DNA from: Aldrovandia affinis
Lineage: Eukaryota > Chordata > Actinopteri > Notacanthiformes > Halosauridae
NCBI GenBank assembly: GCA_029706075.1
Contig: JAINUG010000011.1
Location: forward strand, 6,516,001-6,580,000
Reading direction: 5' to 3'
Length of the DNA stretch: 64,000 bases
The position numbers and the translations under genes were made by a program. A model generated the notes under the pieces. That model had not been told where the DNA came from and did not search any database. It saw nothing but the letters and a program-made list of their open reading frames with translations. This document shows, piece by piece, positions 46,727-58,707 of this stretch; the stretch's first letter is position 1, and the number at the start of each line of letters is the position of its first letter.

Positions 46727-49644
46727 TCTTCTCTTCTTCATAGTACCTGCACTTACCACCGATTTCCTGCAGAGGCAGTTACCCGTGGCATGCTCTGACT
46801 CCACTCCTGCTGAAGCCCAAGTGCATTTTTTGTCCAGTGTTGTCAAGGGGGAAAAATAAATGGCAATGAGAAAATTAATACGCATAGTTGGGACTGTGAA
46901 AATTCAACATAATTACGATATCCAATTATTTCTTCTTGTTCACAGCTTGTATTCAGAAGAGGTTGACAAAAAACAAATTGAAACAAATTGAAGGAGTTCA
47001 TCTGCAATGTGTTTGTTTTTTGGTCCCCCAGAAGCCTTAGATCATGTTTGTGACTCAATTCTGACATTCCATCCATCACAGGAAATACGTTGGATGTGCT
47101 GTTAGGGGCCTGAGTTGTGATGCAACAAAATGGAATTGATTGGTTTGTTGCTCTTTCAAAACTTGGCATGAAAAAACCCACGAAACAAGATAAGCTAAAA
47201 ATGTGGTGAGCAGTTATTTTGAGTTCTTACACCAGCCACCCAGAAATTGCAGACCTCCTAGAAGGCATTGCACTATCCCTCATGGTTTCCTGGATATCAC
47301 CATTGCTGTCCTTTCCAGAATGCACTGGGGCACAATCTTCCTTCCTTACTTTCCTCATGCTTAAGCAGCATGCAGGCACAGAGCTCTGTCACTTCGTGCT
47401 AGGAAGGGAGACAGGGTACATTGGGGTGCTGGGGGTGGTGACTTTCTCCCCTTCACTGTAATGCACTTTGAGTTTATTGAAATGTTCTATATAAATGCAA
47501 TCCATTATTATTATTTGCATTATTATTATCTCTGTTGGGGCTTTTTTAGACAGGGGTTGGAAATTAGACTCTGGCTATTAACACTTAATGCAATGCATCT
47601 GATGTTAGTTTTTTTAACATTGTAACAATGCTCTTTGCTATGACGCTGAGACCACGATGAAATGTTAAGGTTTATGGTGCTGTGTCCAGGTTGGTCTTGC
47701 ATGGGCAGTGTCACAGGGCCTGGCAGTAATAGAGAGGCTCCCAGGGAAAAGGCACTCCTTGTGGAAGGTCTCATTTCTGTATAGTTTCTGTTCTTGGTAG
47801 TCATTTTTTTTTTTTTTTTTTGAGAAAAGTTGTTGTGTGTAGAGAGCGAACAGGCAAAATAAGCATCCCCCTGCCCCAAATGCCCATCCCCCCAGTTCTG
47901 TGTTCCCCTTGTGCCCTTGCCCACACCCTGACTGTCCCCTCAGCTAACTGACAGCAGGCCTGGTTCCGTATTTGCTATATTCTACCTTTACTCTGAGCTG
48001 GAGCTGCTACCCATTGCTCTGTTGAGATTAGTTATAAATGGATGGAGTGCCTTAGTTATGCTGTCACTGGTAAGAGGTGGGAGTCAGGCTGCGGGCCGTA
48101 ATGTGGAGATAAAATCTGTGTGAACATGGACCATTTGTTACTCTGATATTCAATGGGAGCGCTGACCACAAAATTAAATATTCATACCCCTTTCTTCAGA
48201 TGAAGATTATTAATATTCAGAGGCCTTTTTGTTTAGATCGCTTCCTCTGAGTGAAACTACTCGCCCTGCAGTGTAAGTGGAGTCCAGGGTCTTCCCTAAA
48301 TTCAAGCGGGAGAGGCTTTTTTTTATGCTGAACAGCATCTGCATTGTTTGGGGGCCTGGTTCTGTAATAACAAGCTGCAAAGGAGCTCGCCAATCAATGC
48401 GCCTGACCTTTGATGACTCAGCCTGTTTATTTGGCGCTGCCGAATGTGAACCCGCATTGTTTGTTCCTTTATTAATCTTGTGAATAAAAGATGCCGTTCT
48501 CTGCAATGGGGCATTGAGTGTATGGTAATCACGGTGCTGATAAGAGGATGAGTAGCCTGCCACTGCCTGCAGCTTGAGCGTCCAATCACGACGCTCCCTG
48601 GTGCATCATTTGACTGCACAACTGTCATGTGGGTGCAAAACTCCTTTTACAGTTTCTCACTGGTCATGTTACAGAACACCAGCATAATCTAGCTTTGGAA
48701 TGTCAGAGTTCAACAGAATGCATGTCTCCTTTTTGTACATTGAAATATATCAAATAGTAAAGACTGTGTAGTTTCCCTTCAGTGATTTGGACAGATTTTT
48801 CAGCACATGTCATTCTGCAGGTCATTTTAAACACAAAGTTACCTGCATGGCCACAGGTAGTCAATAAAGACTACAATATAATGTAAAAAAACACACTTTT
48901 AGAGGGCTTCTTGCAATTACTCTCTTGAGTAAGATACAGAATGTTGATACAGAAACATGATCAAGGGTTGGTTCAGATTTCCGCCAGCCACTCAGTGAAG
49001 AGGCTTGATTGGATGCAGGGCGTCTGCCCCAGGTGAATTTCCAGGCACAGTTGCTCATCTCGACTGGATTTCTCCCTGTAGGTCCTGGAACCAGTTTCTG
49101 AGCAACAGAAAGAATGTAGGTTATCGAGGGCTCTCACGGCATAGATGTCTGCCAGGATCAGTTGCCATGTTTTTTTTCTCCATGAATTGCCTGGCATGGA
49201 CTCCAATGTGTTGTCTGTGTGGATGACCCCCCCACACTCTCCCCAGGGCAGCTGGGAAGTTGGGCCCCCTGTGTCTCTGGCCCCCTGATTATAGCTCCTT
49301 GTTGCCACCTTTTGAGTCCTGCGCTGTTCAATAAACCAGTCTGCTTCTCCCTGGAGCCATAAAAGGGGTCTCATTACGCAAGGATTCTCAGAAGTCTGGA
49401 AAAACTGACTCTTCTCGCCCGTCCACAAGTGGAAACAGTGGAAATATTCGCTGACAAGCAGCGTGCCAGGTCTGCACACCACGGAAAGGTGGGGCTACCG
49501 TGTGGGAATGGGCCTCGCAAAACATGGAGCCTCACAAAATATGCCTATCCTTTTCTGCTGCTACTGTTGCTTGAGGTTTTCGTGAATGTTCTCTTTTCAT
49601 CATTTTGTCATACATAGGTATCATACATACATAGCTGGTTTTTG
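46727..49644 (+). other. Intron sequence, nothing firmly recognised
   Basis: 47459-47515 (gcactttgagtttattgaaa, then tctatataaatgcaatcc) resembles a retroelement 3' end. Poly-T lies at 47805-47821. A reverse-strand chance frame at 48973-49482 has no domain I recognise. Confidence 0.45.
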
Positions 49645-49785
49645 TTGTTTCTCAGAAACTAATTTTACACATTTAACCTCACCTGTTTTTTTTGGTGTAG
49701 ATTGTTGCTGATTTTTGGGTGAAAACAAAAAGCAGCAGACCCTGTGGCTCTCTAGGACCAGACGTGGCCACCTCTGACATAATGT
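49645..49785 (-). mobile_element. MITE, copy 2 (reverse orientation, truncated)
   Basis: Contains aacctcacctgtt, gttgctgattttt, aaagcagcagaccctgtggc and tctctaggaccagacgtgg. In order these match the reverse complement of the element at 8965-9187. Confidence 0.7.
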
Positions 49786-50168
49786 AAAAATACATATATA
49801 AATGTGTAAAACGTCCAAGTTCAGTCAGCCAGCCAGGTCAGTCCTGCTGAGAGGGACAGAGCTGGGCAGAGCAGGCTCGACGACTGAAGCTGGTTCTTGA
49901 TGCTGAAGCTGAGCCGCTATCTGCTGCTGGGTCCAGTGGAGGGGACAGTAGATGACCACAGAATGCTTAGTGTGTTTTAAAGTTTGATATTATTATTAGT
50001 ATTATTATTACTGTATAATCACATTTCTCACAATTGTCCTTCTTTGTTAGACTTTTCAAAGAGCTTAACCTCATCATGAAGAATGTGACATAAAACAAAC
50101 TTTGATTGGTTGATTGATTGATTATGGACGAAACGACTGATTTGTTGATTGCTCGTGTCTTGTTGTAG
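49786..50168 (+). other. Intron end before the TM6 exon
   Basis: No recognised feature except AT-rich trinucleotide runs (about 49990-50012). The acceptor is gctcgtgtcttgttgtag. Confidence 0.6.
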
Positions 50169-50290
50169 AAGTGCCGATGGTGCTGGTCCTCTTCGCCCTA
50201 GTGACCCTAGTTTGGCTGTGGGCGGGGCTTCACATGGCTTACAGATACCTGTGGATGCTCATCCTCTACGTAATCTTCAACTTCCTGCTG
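50169..50290 (+). CDS. adgrv1: ADGRV1 exon, TM6 to TM7 start
   Basis: AA completes a Glu codon with the G at 42755. 40 codons then read [20 protein letters not shown], then [20 protein letters not shown], ending phase 0 at CTG|gtaaga. This is TM6 with the adhesion-GPCR WLWAGL segment, the third extracellular loop and the first part of TM7. Intact. The next exon (rest of TM7, cytoplasmic tail with a C-terminal PDZ-binding motif in known orthologues) is not visible in the remaining 13.7 kb. Confidence 0.95.
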
Positions 50291-52062
50291 GTAAGAGGGT
50301 TGTCATTACTGTTGGTGTTCTTGTAAGGATGTACTGTTCCATTTCCTTTCCTTCTCAGCCTCAGACACAACCTTCCTCCCCATGTCAGCAGCATGTTTGT
50401 GTCAGCGATGAGAAAGTGTGACCTCATGAACCCTTAATCAGTGTGACTTCAAGAGAGATAATTATGTGTTATGTATGAATCACTGTTTTAAACCAATCAC
50501 AGCTTTCTACTATGTAGGGGAATGTCTTTATGGTTTATACAAATGAGTGATTAACTCCACAAGGTAGTTCAGCCCACTGATCAGGGTTCATGAAGCCTCA
50601 CTTTCATGTAACTTTTGCTTTCTTTTGTGGCTTGTGGAAAGTTCTTTATTGCCAAGATTACCTCTTTGGACTGCATAACATGGAACATAGAAGAATTGTT
50701 CTGGTTTAGGATTTGTCATTCCAAATGAGCAGGAATCAATCATGCAATCATGCAGTTGCGCCTTCTCTGTTTTTCAGTAATGGCACATACTACTCCTGAA
50801 TGACTGTTTTGATTTAAAAAGTGACATACATTCTTACTCCACATATGAGTGGCAGAATATATTAAGTTGGGTGCCTAGGTTTTATAAGTGATAAAGAGCT
50901 ATCTCCTTTCTGTCAATGCAGATTATCTGGAGACAGCCAAGAAATACTCAGAGTATATTAGAGTTGTTCCTGGCTGCCAAGAAACCTTACAGAAATAGCC
51001 CTAGATTCAAATAAAACCACCAAGTAATTTTATGAGTGTACCATTTAATAAATAAATTATAAAATAAAATCCATCTCAGGTTAAACAGGCACCATGTTCC
51101 AATCATTTCACTTGTTATACAGTTAATCTGGGAATATTTGCTATAGTTTGATTGAATCGGAATAGTGATGTTTATAAAATACGAAAATCAGGTGGCTCAT
51201 CCTGCTGAAGTGGTGGTCCTCAGTGTGGTTGTAGGCCCCATTGCCTGATATCAAATCAGAACCTTGTCAGTGCCAATTGTGGCAGGCAGCCTTACAGGGA
51301 AGTCACATAATTGGCCATGGGATTGTCCAGGGAGTGGCACTGGCAAGGGTCAATCAGCAGGGATGTCCCTGTCCCATCATGCAAAAGTGGCGAGGCACTT
51401 GCACCAGCTGCGCATGAAGTGCACCCCTCCACTGCACTGGCTGCAGCTCAGCCGGTGGGCCTTAGACTGGCTCGCAGTACACACTTCAGAGGAGCCTTAT
51501 CTGCCCTCTCCCAAATTGTCTGAGGACATTCCAGAGATGGGACTGGCTTTGTCATGTGAATACCATAAATTGTAGTTACCAGTGAATATGTAATACTGTC
51601 CACTGTCCACTAGTTCCAAACAGTTCCAGTCTTGTAGATACTTATAGAGAACTGATTTTGACAGTTTGGGTGTAAGATATTGATCGACTCAGCTGGCACA
51701 TTTTTTTGCAGTGGTGATCCTGTCTGTGTCAGTGAGGGTGTTCAGAGTTTATTTTGAAACTATCCTTAGATTTCTGGACAAAGGAATAAATCCATTTGAA
51801 AAGAATGGTGCTTGTGTGAGGCTGACCATTACAATCACTACAGTACTTTCAAGTAATTGAAAGTGCTCAAATATCCCACTGTACTTGAAAAGTAATGTAA
51901 AATTTCTCAAAGGTTTTCATTATTACTTTTCCTTTAACAGCTAGTGAAATACATCCATCATTCTTGGTAACTTATTAGCTTCATGTCATTTTTGATCAGG
52001 TCTAGCGATATCAGTGTAGTATATTGACATTTATAACAAATGGAAAATATAAACCTGGAAAA
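50291..52062 (+). other. Intron sequence, nothing firmly recognised
   Basis: 51200-51560 is GC-richer (tgtccctgtcccatcatgca) and could be an old retroelement, but I cannot name it. No exon found. Confidence 0.45.
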
Positions 52063-52165
52063 TACACTCAATGGCCATTAGGTACACCTGTACACCTGCT
52101 CGTTAATGCAATTATCTAATCAGACAATCATGTGACAGCAACTCAATGCGTAAAAGCATGCAGAC

Positions 52166-52675
52166 ATGGTCAAGAGGGTTAGTTGTTGTTCAGACCAAAA
52201 GTGGGGGAAGGAATGTGATCTAAGTGACTATGACAGTGGAATGATTGTTGGTGCCAGACTGGGTGGTGTGAGTATCTCAGAAACTGCTGATCTCATGGGA
52301 TTTTCACACACAAAAGTCTCTAGAGTTTACAGAGAATGGTGCGAAAAACAAAAAACATCCAGTGAGCGGCATTTCTGTGGACAAAAACACCTTGTTAATG
52401 AGAGAGGTCAGAGGAGAATGGCCAGACTAGTTCAAGTAACCATGCGTTACAACAGTGGTATGCAGAAGAGCATCTCTGAACGCACAACACGTCGAACCTT
52501 GAAGTGGATGGGCTCCAGCAGCAGAAGACCACACCAGGTTCCACTCCTGTCAGCTAAGAACAGGAAAGTGAGGCTACAGTGGGCACAGGCTCACCAAAAC
52601 TGGACAGTTGAAGATTTGAAAAACGTCACCTGGTCTGCTGCGACATGCAGATGGTGGGTTCAGAATTTGGCGTAG
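52166..52675 (+). pseudogene. Tc1-like transposase, N-terminal half
   Basis: MVKRVSCCSDQKWGKECDLS, then helix-turn-helix-like segments (GVSISETADLMGFSHTKVSR; SERTTRRTLKWMG) that bind the terminal repeats in this family. The frame reaches NWTVEDLKNVTWSAA and then runs out of frame. The first catalytic Asp (normally WSDES) has been deleted along with about eight codons. An internal segment before ITMRYNSG-like sequence also appears shortened. Inactive. Confidence 0.88.
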
Positions 52676-52688
52676 ACAACATGAATCC

Positions 52689-53204
52689 ATGCATCCATCC
52701 TGCCTTCTGTCAACGGTTCAGGCTGGTGGTGCTGGTGGTGGTGTAATGGTGTGGGGAATGTTTTCTTGGCACACATTAGGCCCCTTAATACCAATTGAGT
52801 ATTGTTTAAATGCCACAGCCTACCTGAGTCTTGTTGCTGACCATGTGCATCCTTTTATGGCCACAGTCTACCCATCTTCTAATGGCTACTTCCAGCAGGA
52901 TAATGCGCCTTGTCACAAAGCACACGTCATCTCAAGCTGGTTCCACGAACGTGACAATGAGTTCAGTGTACTCCAATGGCCTCCACAGTCACCAGATCTC
53001 AGTCCAATAGAGCACCTTTGGGATGTGGTGGAATGGGAGATGCGCAACATGAATGTGCAGCCAACAAATTTGCAACAACTGCGTGATGCTATCATGTCAA
53101 CATGGACCAGAATTTCTGAGGAATGTTTCCAGCACCTTGTTGAATCCATGCCACAACGAATTCAGGCTGTTCTGGGGGCAAAGGGGGGTCCTACCCAGTA
53201 CTAG
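52689..53204 (+). pseudogene. Tc1-like transposase, C-terminal catalytic half
   Basis: Continues the transposase in another frame: GGVMVWGMFSWHTLGPL, YFQQDNAPCHKAH (second catalytic Asp) and SPDLSPIEHLWD (catalytic Glu). I count 36 residues between Asp and Glu, not the 34 of classic Tc1. It ends ...GAKGGPTQY just before the right terminus. With the first Asp lost in the upstream piece, no active enzyme can be made. Confidence 0.88.
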
Positions 53205-53243
53205 AAAGGTGTACCTAATAAAGTGGCCACTTTATTAAGTATA

Positions 53244-55671
53244 TACGTAACTGTGAAACTTTTTTCTGTGATGAAATGTTAGACTATCAATATTAGTGCT
53301 AGAATATCAATGTGGGTGAAAGTGCTAATATACTATATAACAGATATTTTAGACCTTATGATCTGAGCTTGTGTAATTCATTAACATTTGTCAAGTGCTG
53401 AAGCGTTTGTAAGAGTAGTTGGAAACCTTGACCTTTTGTATCAGTGCCTACAGTGTAACTGCAGACTGCAGGGCATCTTTATTGGCTCTTACTGATTCAT
53501 GAGTTTTGTAAGGTAGATTAATCCACTATTTAATGAAATAATTGTTGAATGGAATATTTTGAAAATGTAAAATGAAAACTATATTAAGAAGAGTATATGT
53601 TGTCACCTGAAAAGGGTATTGATTTAATGATTATGAAACTATTGCCAGCAGGCAGGCAGGCTGGCAGGCAGTTTTGCTGCCTCACTCTTGGATAGTTTAT
53701 AGCTTATTTTAACTTAAACTCTTAAAGTCTTTGGCTTTTTTCAGGGACTTTACAGTCTTGAAATCTGAGTGATGCTTGCCAATGTAGGCGTTCACCACCC
53801 AAGCATTAAAGAAAGCAGTGCATAGCCTGTGACTGTACATAGACAAACTATTCTGAAGTCGTGATCTGATGGTTTTTTAAAAGAACATTATACCCATATT
53901 TTTTACTTTATTCACAAATTTGGAATCGGCAAGCATGATAATAAGCCCGTCCAATCGCTGTAACGTCAGTCAAGCAAACTGCAGGTTCCCAATCAACCAG
54001 AGTAGTCGCTGTTGTGTAATAATGCGGGTAATACCATACCTACGTATCTCTGCATAGTTGTATCTAGTTTCTCCCGGGTAAAAACACAGAAACCAAAACT
54101 TAACACATGAATCATTCGATTTCTATTTGAAGCATATGTTTTGTTATATTATGTGTGGGTGTGTTTGTTTGTAGAGGGTGGGTCATCGTACCATTGTTGC
54201 CAGCTCTGGTGATATGGTGCGGCAGCACTACTGGTGGGGGGCACTATTTTGGAGGGACGTCCCGCTGCATGACAGAGCAAATCCCACAGGCGTCTTCAGA
54301 AATCTCAGAACAAAAGATCAGTGTTCCTTGAACAGGCCCACTCTGATTACCAACACCAGCAATGAGCTCAGCTGCGTGATACACTCCAAACGCTTCCTCC
54401 CCAGAGCACTTCAAGGCCCGTTTCCATCAACCAATACAGGAAACAGCCATTTCCCATCAGCCCACTGGAAGAGTGCGCCATTGAAAGAGGTGTTTTTCCA
54501 GAAATAACACCCTGCCTTCCCTTTTTACTCTAGGACATGCAAATAATTCAATGCTGAGGCAGCAATGTGTAGACTTATTTAAAGGCCTGTCTCTCAATAC
54601 AGATTTCAGTAAGTCCAAAAGACAGTCCTTTACAATATGGGTAATTGTGTTACAAAGCATTCAGTGTCCAGCACAATTGATTGGCTGTAAATGAAAAACC
54701 CTAAATGAAAAAAAGGGCTACTGACCATTAAAGAATAGTAGCTGGCACTGGTAGCATTAGCCTATACATTCCAGTCATTTAGTGCTTTTGAGGCACTAAC
54801 ATTGTAAAACAGCTAAATCAATGAAGAACTATGATGGCTCGTTCTCATCATTATGTATTCTTAAGACAAGGAAGAAAATACTCACAAGATAATTTGATGT
54901 GCAATTTGTAACAGAAAAAAGTATGTATCAAAACAAAAAACAAACAAAATGAAATGCATGCACAAAAACGTTCTTTAAAGTACATCTGCTCAATACAGCA
55001 AAATAGTAAATAATGAAACAAAACAAAACACAAGCAACTGTACATCACTTAAATGAGAGCAACCATAGATACATAAAAGGTTTATAGAAAATAATGTTCC
55101 TAACCATTTAAATATAGTTTTGTCTAAAAGCTTTGTTGCATGTAATTCTATTCTTCTATATTTCAAACCTGGGATGTAGCTTATCAAATATTATTTAAGT
55201 AATTGCATATTTATATATAACCATTATAACTATAGTACTAATATTATTGTTATCATTGTTGTTGTTGTTAGCTATTCGTATAGCTGCCTACTGCAGATAT
55301 GGTATGAAATAAAACGAAATGCCATTATCAATGTGCAATGATATGTACTATAGTGGCATGCTACTAGGAGGCAGTCATCATTACAATCAGTATCAATTAT
55401 GATCAATTATGTAAAAGTTGTATATGTTGTATAGCCTCAAACAGGTATGCCATATAACAGAGTATGCCTTTATATGACATGCAGTTACAGTACCTGTAGT
55501 ATATCTGTATACTATGAGTATGCAATAAAACAGTGTGCAATTATCCAACACAGGGACCTGATTTTATACTTTCCTTAGTGATGAACAGAATGACATTTCT
55601 CATTCTTTGTCTCATCCATTAGCAAGGTCACTTTAATCATTCTTTATGGTTAACGTGACAATGACTGTTCA
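53244..55671 (+). other. Intron sequence, AT-rich
   Basis: No firm feature. 54830-54866 (ggctcgttctcatcattatg) resembles a short CR1 3'-end remnant. No exon found. Confidence 0.45.
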
Positions 55672-55765
55672 CTGTCCAGTAGGGCTGACCTCATTTAGTC
55701 GACTGGTTGATTGTTTGGTCGATGGGCTGTTGGTCGACCAAGATTTGTTTTGGTCGAGCAGTCGC

Positions 55766-56188
55766 CTTCCCTATTCCCTATTCCCTATATAGTATATACT
55801 ATATAGTGTACTATTTAGAGAACGAAAGTAGTGTTTTCGGAGACTACAACTGAACGTCATTTGCGTCAAAAAAACAAAAAAAAAGTGCCGGATATTCAGG
55901 TGACGCAAGCGAATCATTTCTGTCGCTGTATTTCTTTCTGTCGCCATTCTTTCCCTTCTCTCCTTCGGCATGACACGACCGCATTGCATTGTGGTAGACG
56001 GGATCAATTCTAGGGTAAAGTAGGGTACAGTCGATGTACACTACAAATCACGGTGAATTGTGGGTATTTTCTCGTTCCCTATTTAGTGTACGAAATTCAC
56101 ATTTTAGAATTCGTCGCACTCTACAAAATGGCGTCCACACAAAGTAGTGTACTAAATAGGGAATAGGGAGTGGTTTCGGACACGGCCC
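55766..56188. mobile_element. MITE nested in hAT copy 1
   Basis: Left part ccctattccctatatagt, right part gtgtactaaatagggaatag then ggagtggtttcgga. This is a fish MITE type with partly palindromic ends. It is absent from hAT copy 2 and explains most of the 441-bp length difference. Confidence 0.75.
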
Positions 56189-56488
56189 TAGATTCGCTCC
56201 ACAGTTTGGCGCGCTTGTCAGTAGAATAATCCATTCTGGACACTGCAGGTATGGCAGTGACAGTCCTTCACTCTTAACATAGCTAGGCCTATATATGTTC
56301 TCTTTAAATTATATTGGGCAGTTACGGTAATAGTAATGTGAATAATTCTGCAAAACTAATAAAAGTAACATTTTATAATAAATGTGTTTTGCTAATTGTA
56401 TGGTTTATATATTTATATCTAACATGCGTAACACCCCCTTTCATGTAGCCTATATTGTATCCTTCTTGTTTTAGGCATGCGAATGTGC

Positions 56489-56667
56489 ATTTTACATTTT
56501 TATATTTTTACATTTTATCCAGAGCGACTTACAAGATGTGCATTAATACATGGTAGGAACAATCATAGATTGCGCAAGAGATCGCAGTGCAGTAGGCCTA
56601 TACAGCGATAGACATCATTGCAGGAAGCTGTGTACCATACCTGTAACACTGGGAAGGAAAAGGTTCG
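56489..56667 (-). mobile_element. SINE segment carried by hAT copy 1
   Basis: On the minus strand it reads tgttcctaccatgtattaat then cttgtaagtcgctctggata and an AT-rich tail. The equivalent segment sits at 60734-60902 in hAT copy 2, at the corresponding place, so it was in the family before the copies separated. Confidence 0.82.
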
Positions 56668-56803
56668 TAAAATTATTATTATTATTATTATTTTTGTGTA
56701 TGCGCGCCCCCTCATTTTAATTGTAGCCTAAGATTTGCCTACAGTTAAGATTAGTGATATAGGCATACTTTAATTACTCATTTCGATATAACCTAAGAAC
56801 ATA

Positions 56804-56917
56804 ATGTCAAAGAACAAATCTGGAGTATGGCAGCATTTCGTTTTAGTTGCGGACGATCCCAAAAAAGTGCAATGTACACTTTGCAAGCGCGTGTTCCAAG
56901 GCAGGGTTTATTGTTAA
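56804..56917 (+). pseudogene. hAT transposase N-terminus: BED zinc finger remnant
   Basis: 37 codons, MSKNKSGVWQHFVLVADD then PKKVQCTLCKRVFQGRVYC, then TAA. W9 and F12 with C24-x2-C27 fit the first half of a BED-type zinc finger (DNA binding in hAT transposases). The distal His/Cys half is missing. Confidence 0.75.
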
Positions 56918-56924
56918 TAAAACA

Positions 56925-56990
56925 AGGAGCAGCCTTTTGCCAAAAAATGTGGACAAGCTAGTGTTCCTGTGCCATAACATGAAATGGCTG
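56925..56990 (+). pseudogene. hAT transposase C-terminal dimerisation-domain remnant
   Basis: In the +1 frame relative to the BED start: SLLPKNVDKLVFLCHNMKWL resembles the extreme C-terminus of hAT transposases (pattern L.P.NV.KLVFL..N). Only a few bases separate it from the BED part, so nearly the whole catalytic domain is deleted. Confidence 0.7.
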
Positions 56991-57660
56991 GGGAAGTTGG
57001 CCATCGGATGGTCTCCAACTCGAGTAAGTTATTTTCGATAGGCTATAGCCACTTTATGTTCAGCTTTAAGCTACAATTTAAGACATTAGGCTATGTGTGA
57101 TCATTCATTTGTTACCCTATTTTTTTGCAAAATATATTTTAAATCCCAATGAGACCAACCTGGTTAATTAAATAAAACATAGCCTACACATTAGAATGTG
57201 TTATGGTTGTGGTCAAATAAAAGCATCAGCCTATTATGTGGCCATACTGCAACTTCACAAGCGCAACGGCAGAATCTGCAAGGGCAGCATGAAGAGGCTT
57301 GGAACGGAGAATTTCTTTTTTTCCTTTCAGGTAATCTTGAACTCCGGCTCTATAAAGTCATTAGCCTATTGTTACTCATTTGTGTCATTCACTTAAGAAA
57401 GTTATAAAACATGAGACAAGCGCAGTGTGCATATAGTTGTATTTATTAAAACAAATAGGGTGTGTCATATAGAAAAAACTTTTCGACCAATCGAAAAAAA
57501 CGGATGACTGTTGGTCGACCAAGATTTGTTTTAGTCGGGGACAGCCCTACTTGAATTACTGTCATGAGTCTGTTTGGATATGTCTCTACCAGCTTTGCAC
57601 ACATAGACTGGGCAACGTTTGCCCATTCTTCTTTACAGAACTGTTCAAGCTCAGTCAGAT

Positions 57661-58300
57661 TTAGTGGGGACTGTCGATGGCTGCGCTCTTCAAGTCATTC
57701 CACAGGTTTTCAATAAGATTTAGGTCAGGGCTCTCACTAGACCACTCAAGGACATTCACATTTTTGTTTTTTAGCCACTCCACTGTTGCTTTTACTATGT
57801 ACTTTGGGTCGTTGTCATGCTCAAAAGTGAACCTTCTCAATTTCAACGTTCTTGCAAAGGGCAGCAGGTTTTTTCTGGAATGTTTCTGTATTTTGCTCCA
57901 TGCATTTTCCCTTCTCACCTGACAAGTACCCCAGTAAGGATGGTGTTCTTTGGGTGATGTGCTGTATTGTGTTTTCGCCAAACATAAATTTTTGTCCTAA
58001 ATGCAAACTTGGTTTCATCTGACCACAGCACTTTTTCCCACATGACTTCAGAATCTTCAGTGTGTTTTTTGCATACCGCAAAGGGTACTGAATATGGATT
58101 TTTTTGAGTAGTGGCTTCCTTCTTGCCACCGCACCATACAGACCAGAATTGTGGAGAGCTTTCTGTATTGTTGACACATGCACACATTGCCCACTCTTCA
58201 TAGTTGCCATTGGCCTCTTGGTGGTCAGTCTCCTTCTTACTTGGTCATCCAGCTTGGATGAATGGCCTGATCTAGGCAAGGTCCTGGTGGCGCCATGCAA
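57661..58300 (-). pseudogene. Tc1 (DD34E) transposase, frameshifted
   Basis: Segments in three frames: GHSSKLDDQVRRRLTTKRPM (N-terminal DNA-binding region), [13 protein letters not shown] (first catalytic Asp), [14 protein letters not shown] (second Asp) and [15 protein letters not shown] (Glu). There are 34 residues between the second Asp and the Glu, the classic Tc1 spacing. A deletion between TILTG and VRREN removes the segment that normally carries a Gly-rich W.CFS motif. Inactive. Confidence 0.88.
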
Positions 58301-58348
58301 CTTGCACTTCTTAATTATGGTCTTGACCGTGCTCCAAGGGATATTTAA
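58272..58348. repeat. 77-bp direct duplication within Tc1, copy 1
   Basis: Starts ctaggcaaggtcctggtggc and ends caagggatatttaa. It matches 58631-58707 with about seven differences. Confidence 0.85.
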
Positions 58349-58630
58349 CGCTATTATGTTTGTGGTCTAAATAGATTTAATGGGTGATTTAATGGTTTAC
58401 ATATCAAATATCAAATCTGTCAATCAGATGAGATGTGAATTGTTCTTACTTATTCTCATCTCAATCAGATTTTTAAGCCAATATGCACAATATATGACTT
58501 ATTAAGTGTTAACTTTGTTTTTTCTTCTCCAAATTGGATTGATTGGGTTTAGCTCTTCGTCAGCAAATTGTAGTTGTCCCAAATATGTTTTGGATGAAAT
58601 ATCAATGCTGTTCTTTCATATGTAGAATAT

Positions 58631-58707
58631 CTAGGCGAGGTTCTGGTGGTGCCATGCAACTTCAACTTCTTAATTATGGTCTTGATCATGCTCCAAGGGA
58701 TATTTAA
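58631..58707. repeat. 77-bp direct duplication within Tc1, copy 2
   Basis: Starts ctaggcgaggttctggtggt. The 282 bp between the copies is not Tc1-like. Either two diverged Tc1 fragments abut, or the element was duplicated and interrupted here. Confidence 0.85.

Larger units (their letters stand above)
52063..53243 (+). mobile_element. Tc1-like transposon, defective, DD36E spacing
   Basis: About 1.18 kb. The left terminus (atggccattaggtacacc) and right terminus (ggtgtacctaataaagtggc) are imperfect inverted repeats; the left lacks about five bases. The interior encodes a Tc1/mariner-type transposase on the + strand in two pieces. Termini ending in ...ttaggtacacc are shared by a fish Tc1-like family. 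It lies in the last visible ADGRV1 intron. Confidence 0.9.
55680..57549 (+). mobile_element. hAT transposon copy 1, internally deleted, with nested elements
   Basis: 1870 bp. It begins tagggctgacctcatttag and ends gtcggggacagcccta, with hAT-type short terminal inverted repeats (tagggctg/cagcccta) and subterminal tggtcgaccaa motifs. It contains a BED zinc-finger start and a hAT dimerisation-domain remnant separated by almost nothing, plus a nested MITE and a SINE. The flanks are ctgtccag on the left (55672-55679) and cttgaatt on the right (57550-57557); these do not match each other but do match the flanks of copy 2. Confidence 0.9.

Noticed and set aside
48973-49482. 169-codon minus-strand frame
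   Set aside because: No family resemblance, no splice or promoter context; likely chance in intron.
51200-51560. Possible old SINE or LINE piece
   Set aside because: Distinctly GC-richer than its surroundings, but I could not match it to a family or find ends or duplications.
54830-54866. Second CR1 3'-end remnant
   Set aside because: Similarity (ggctcgttctcatcattatg) is too short to call with confidence.
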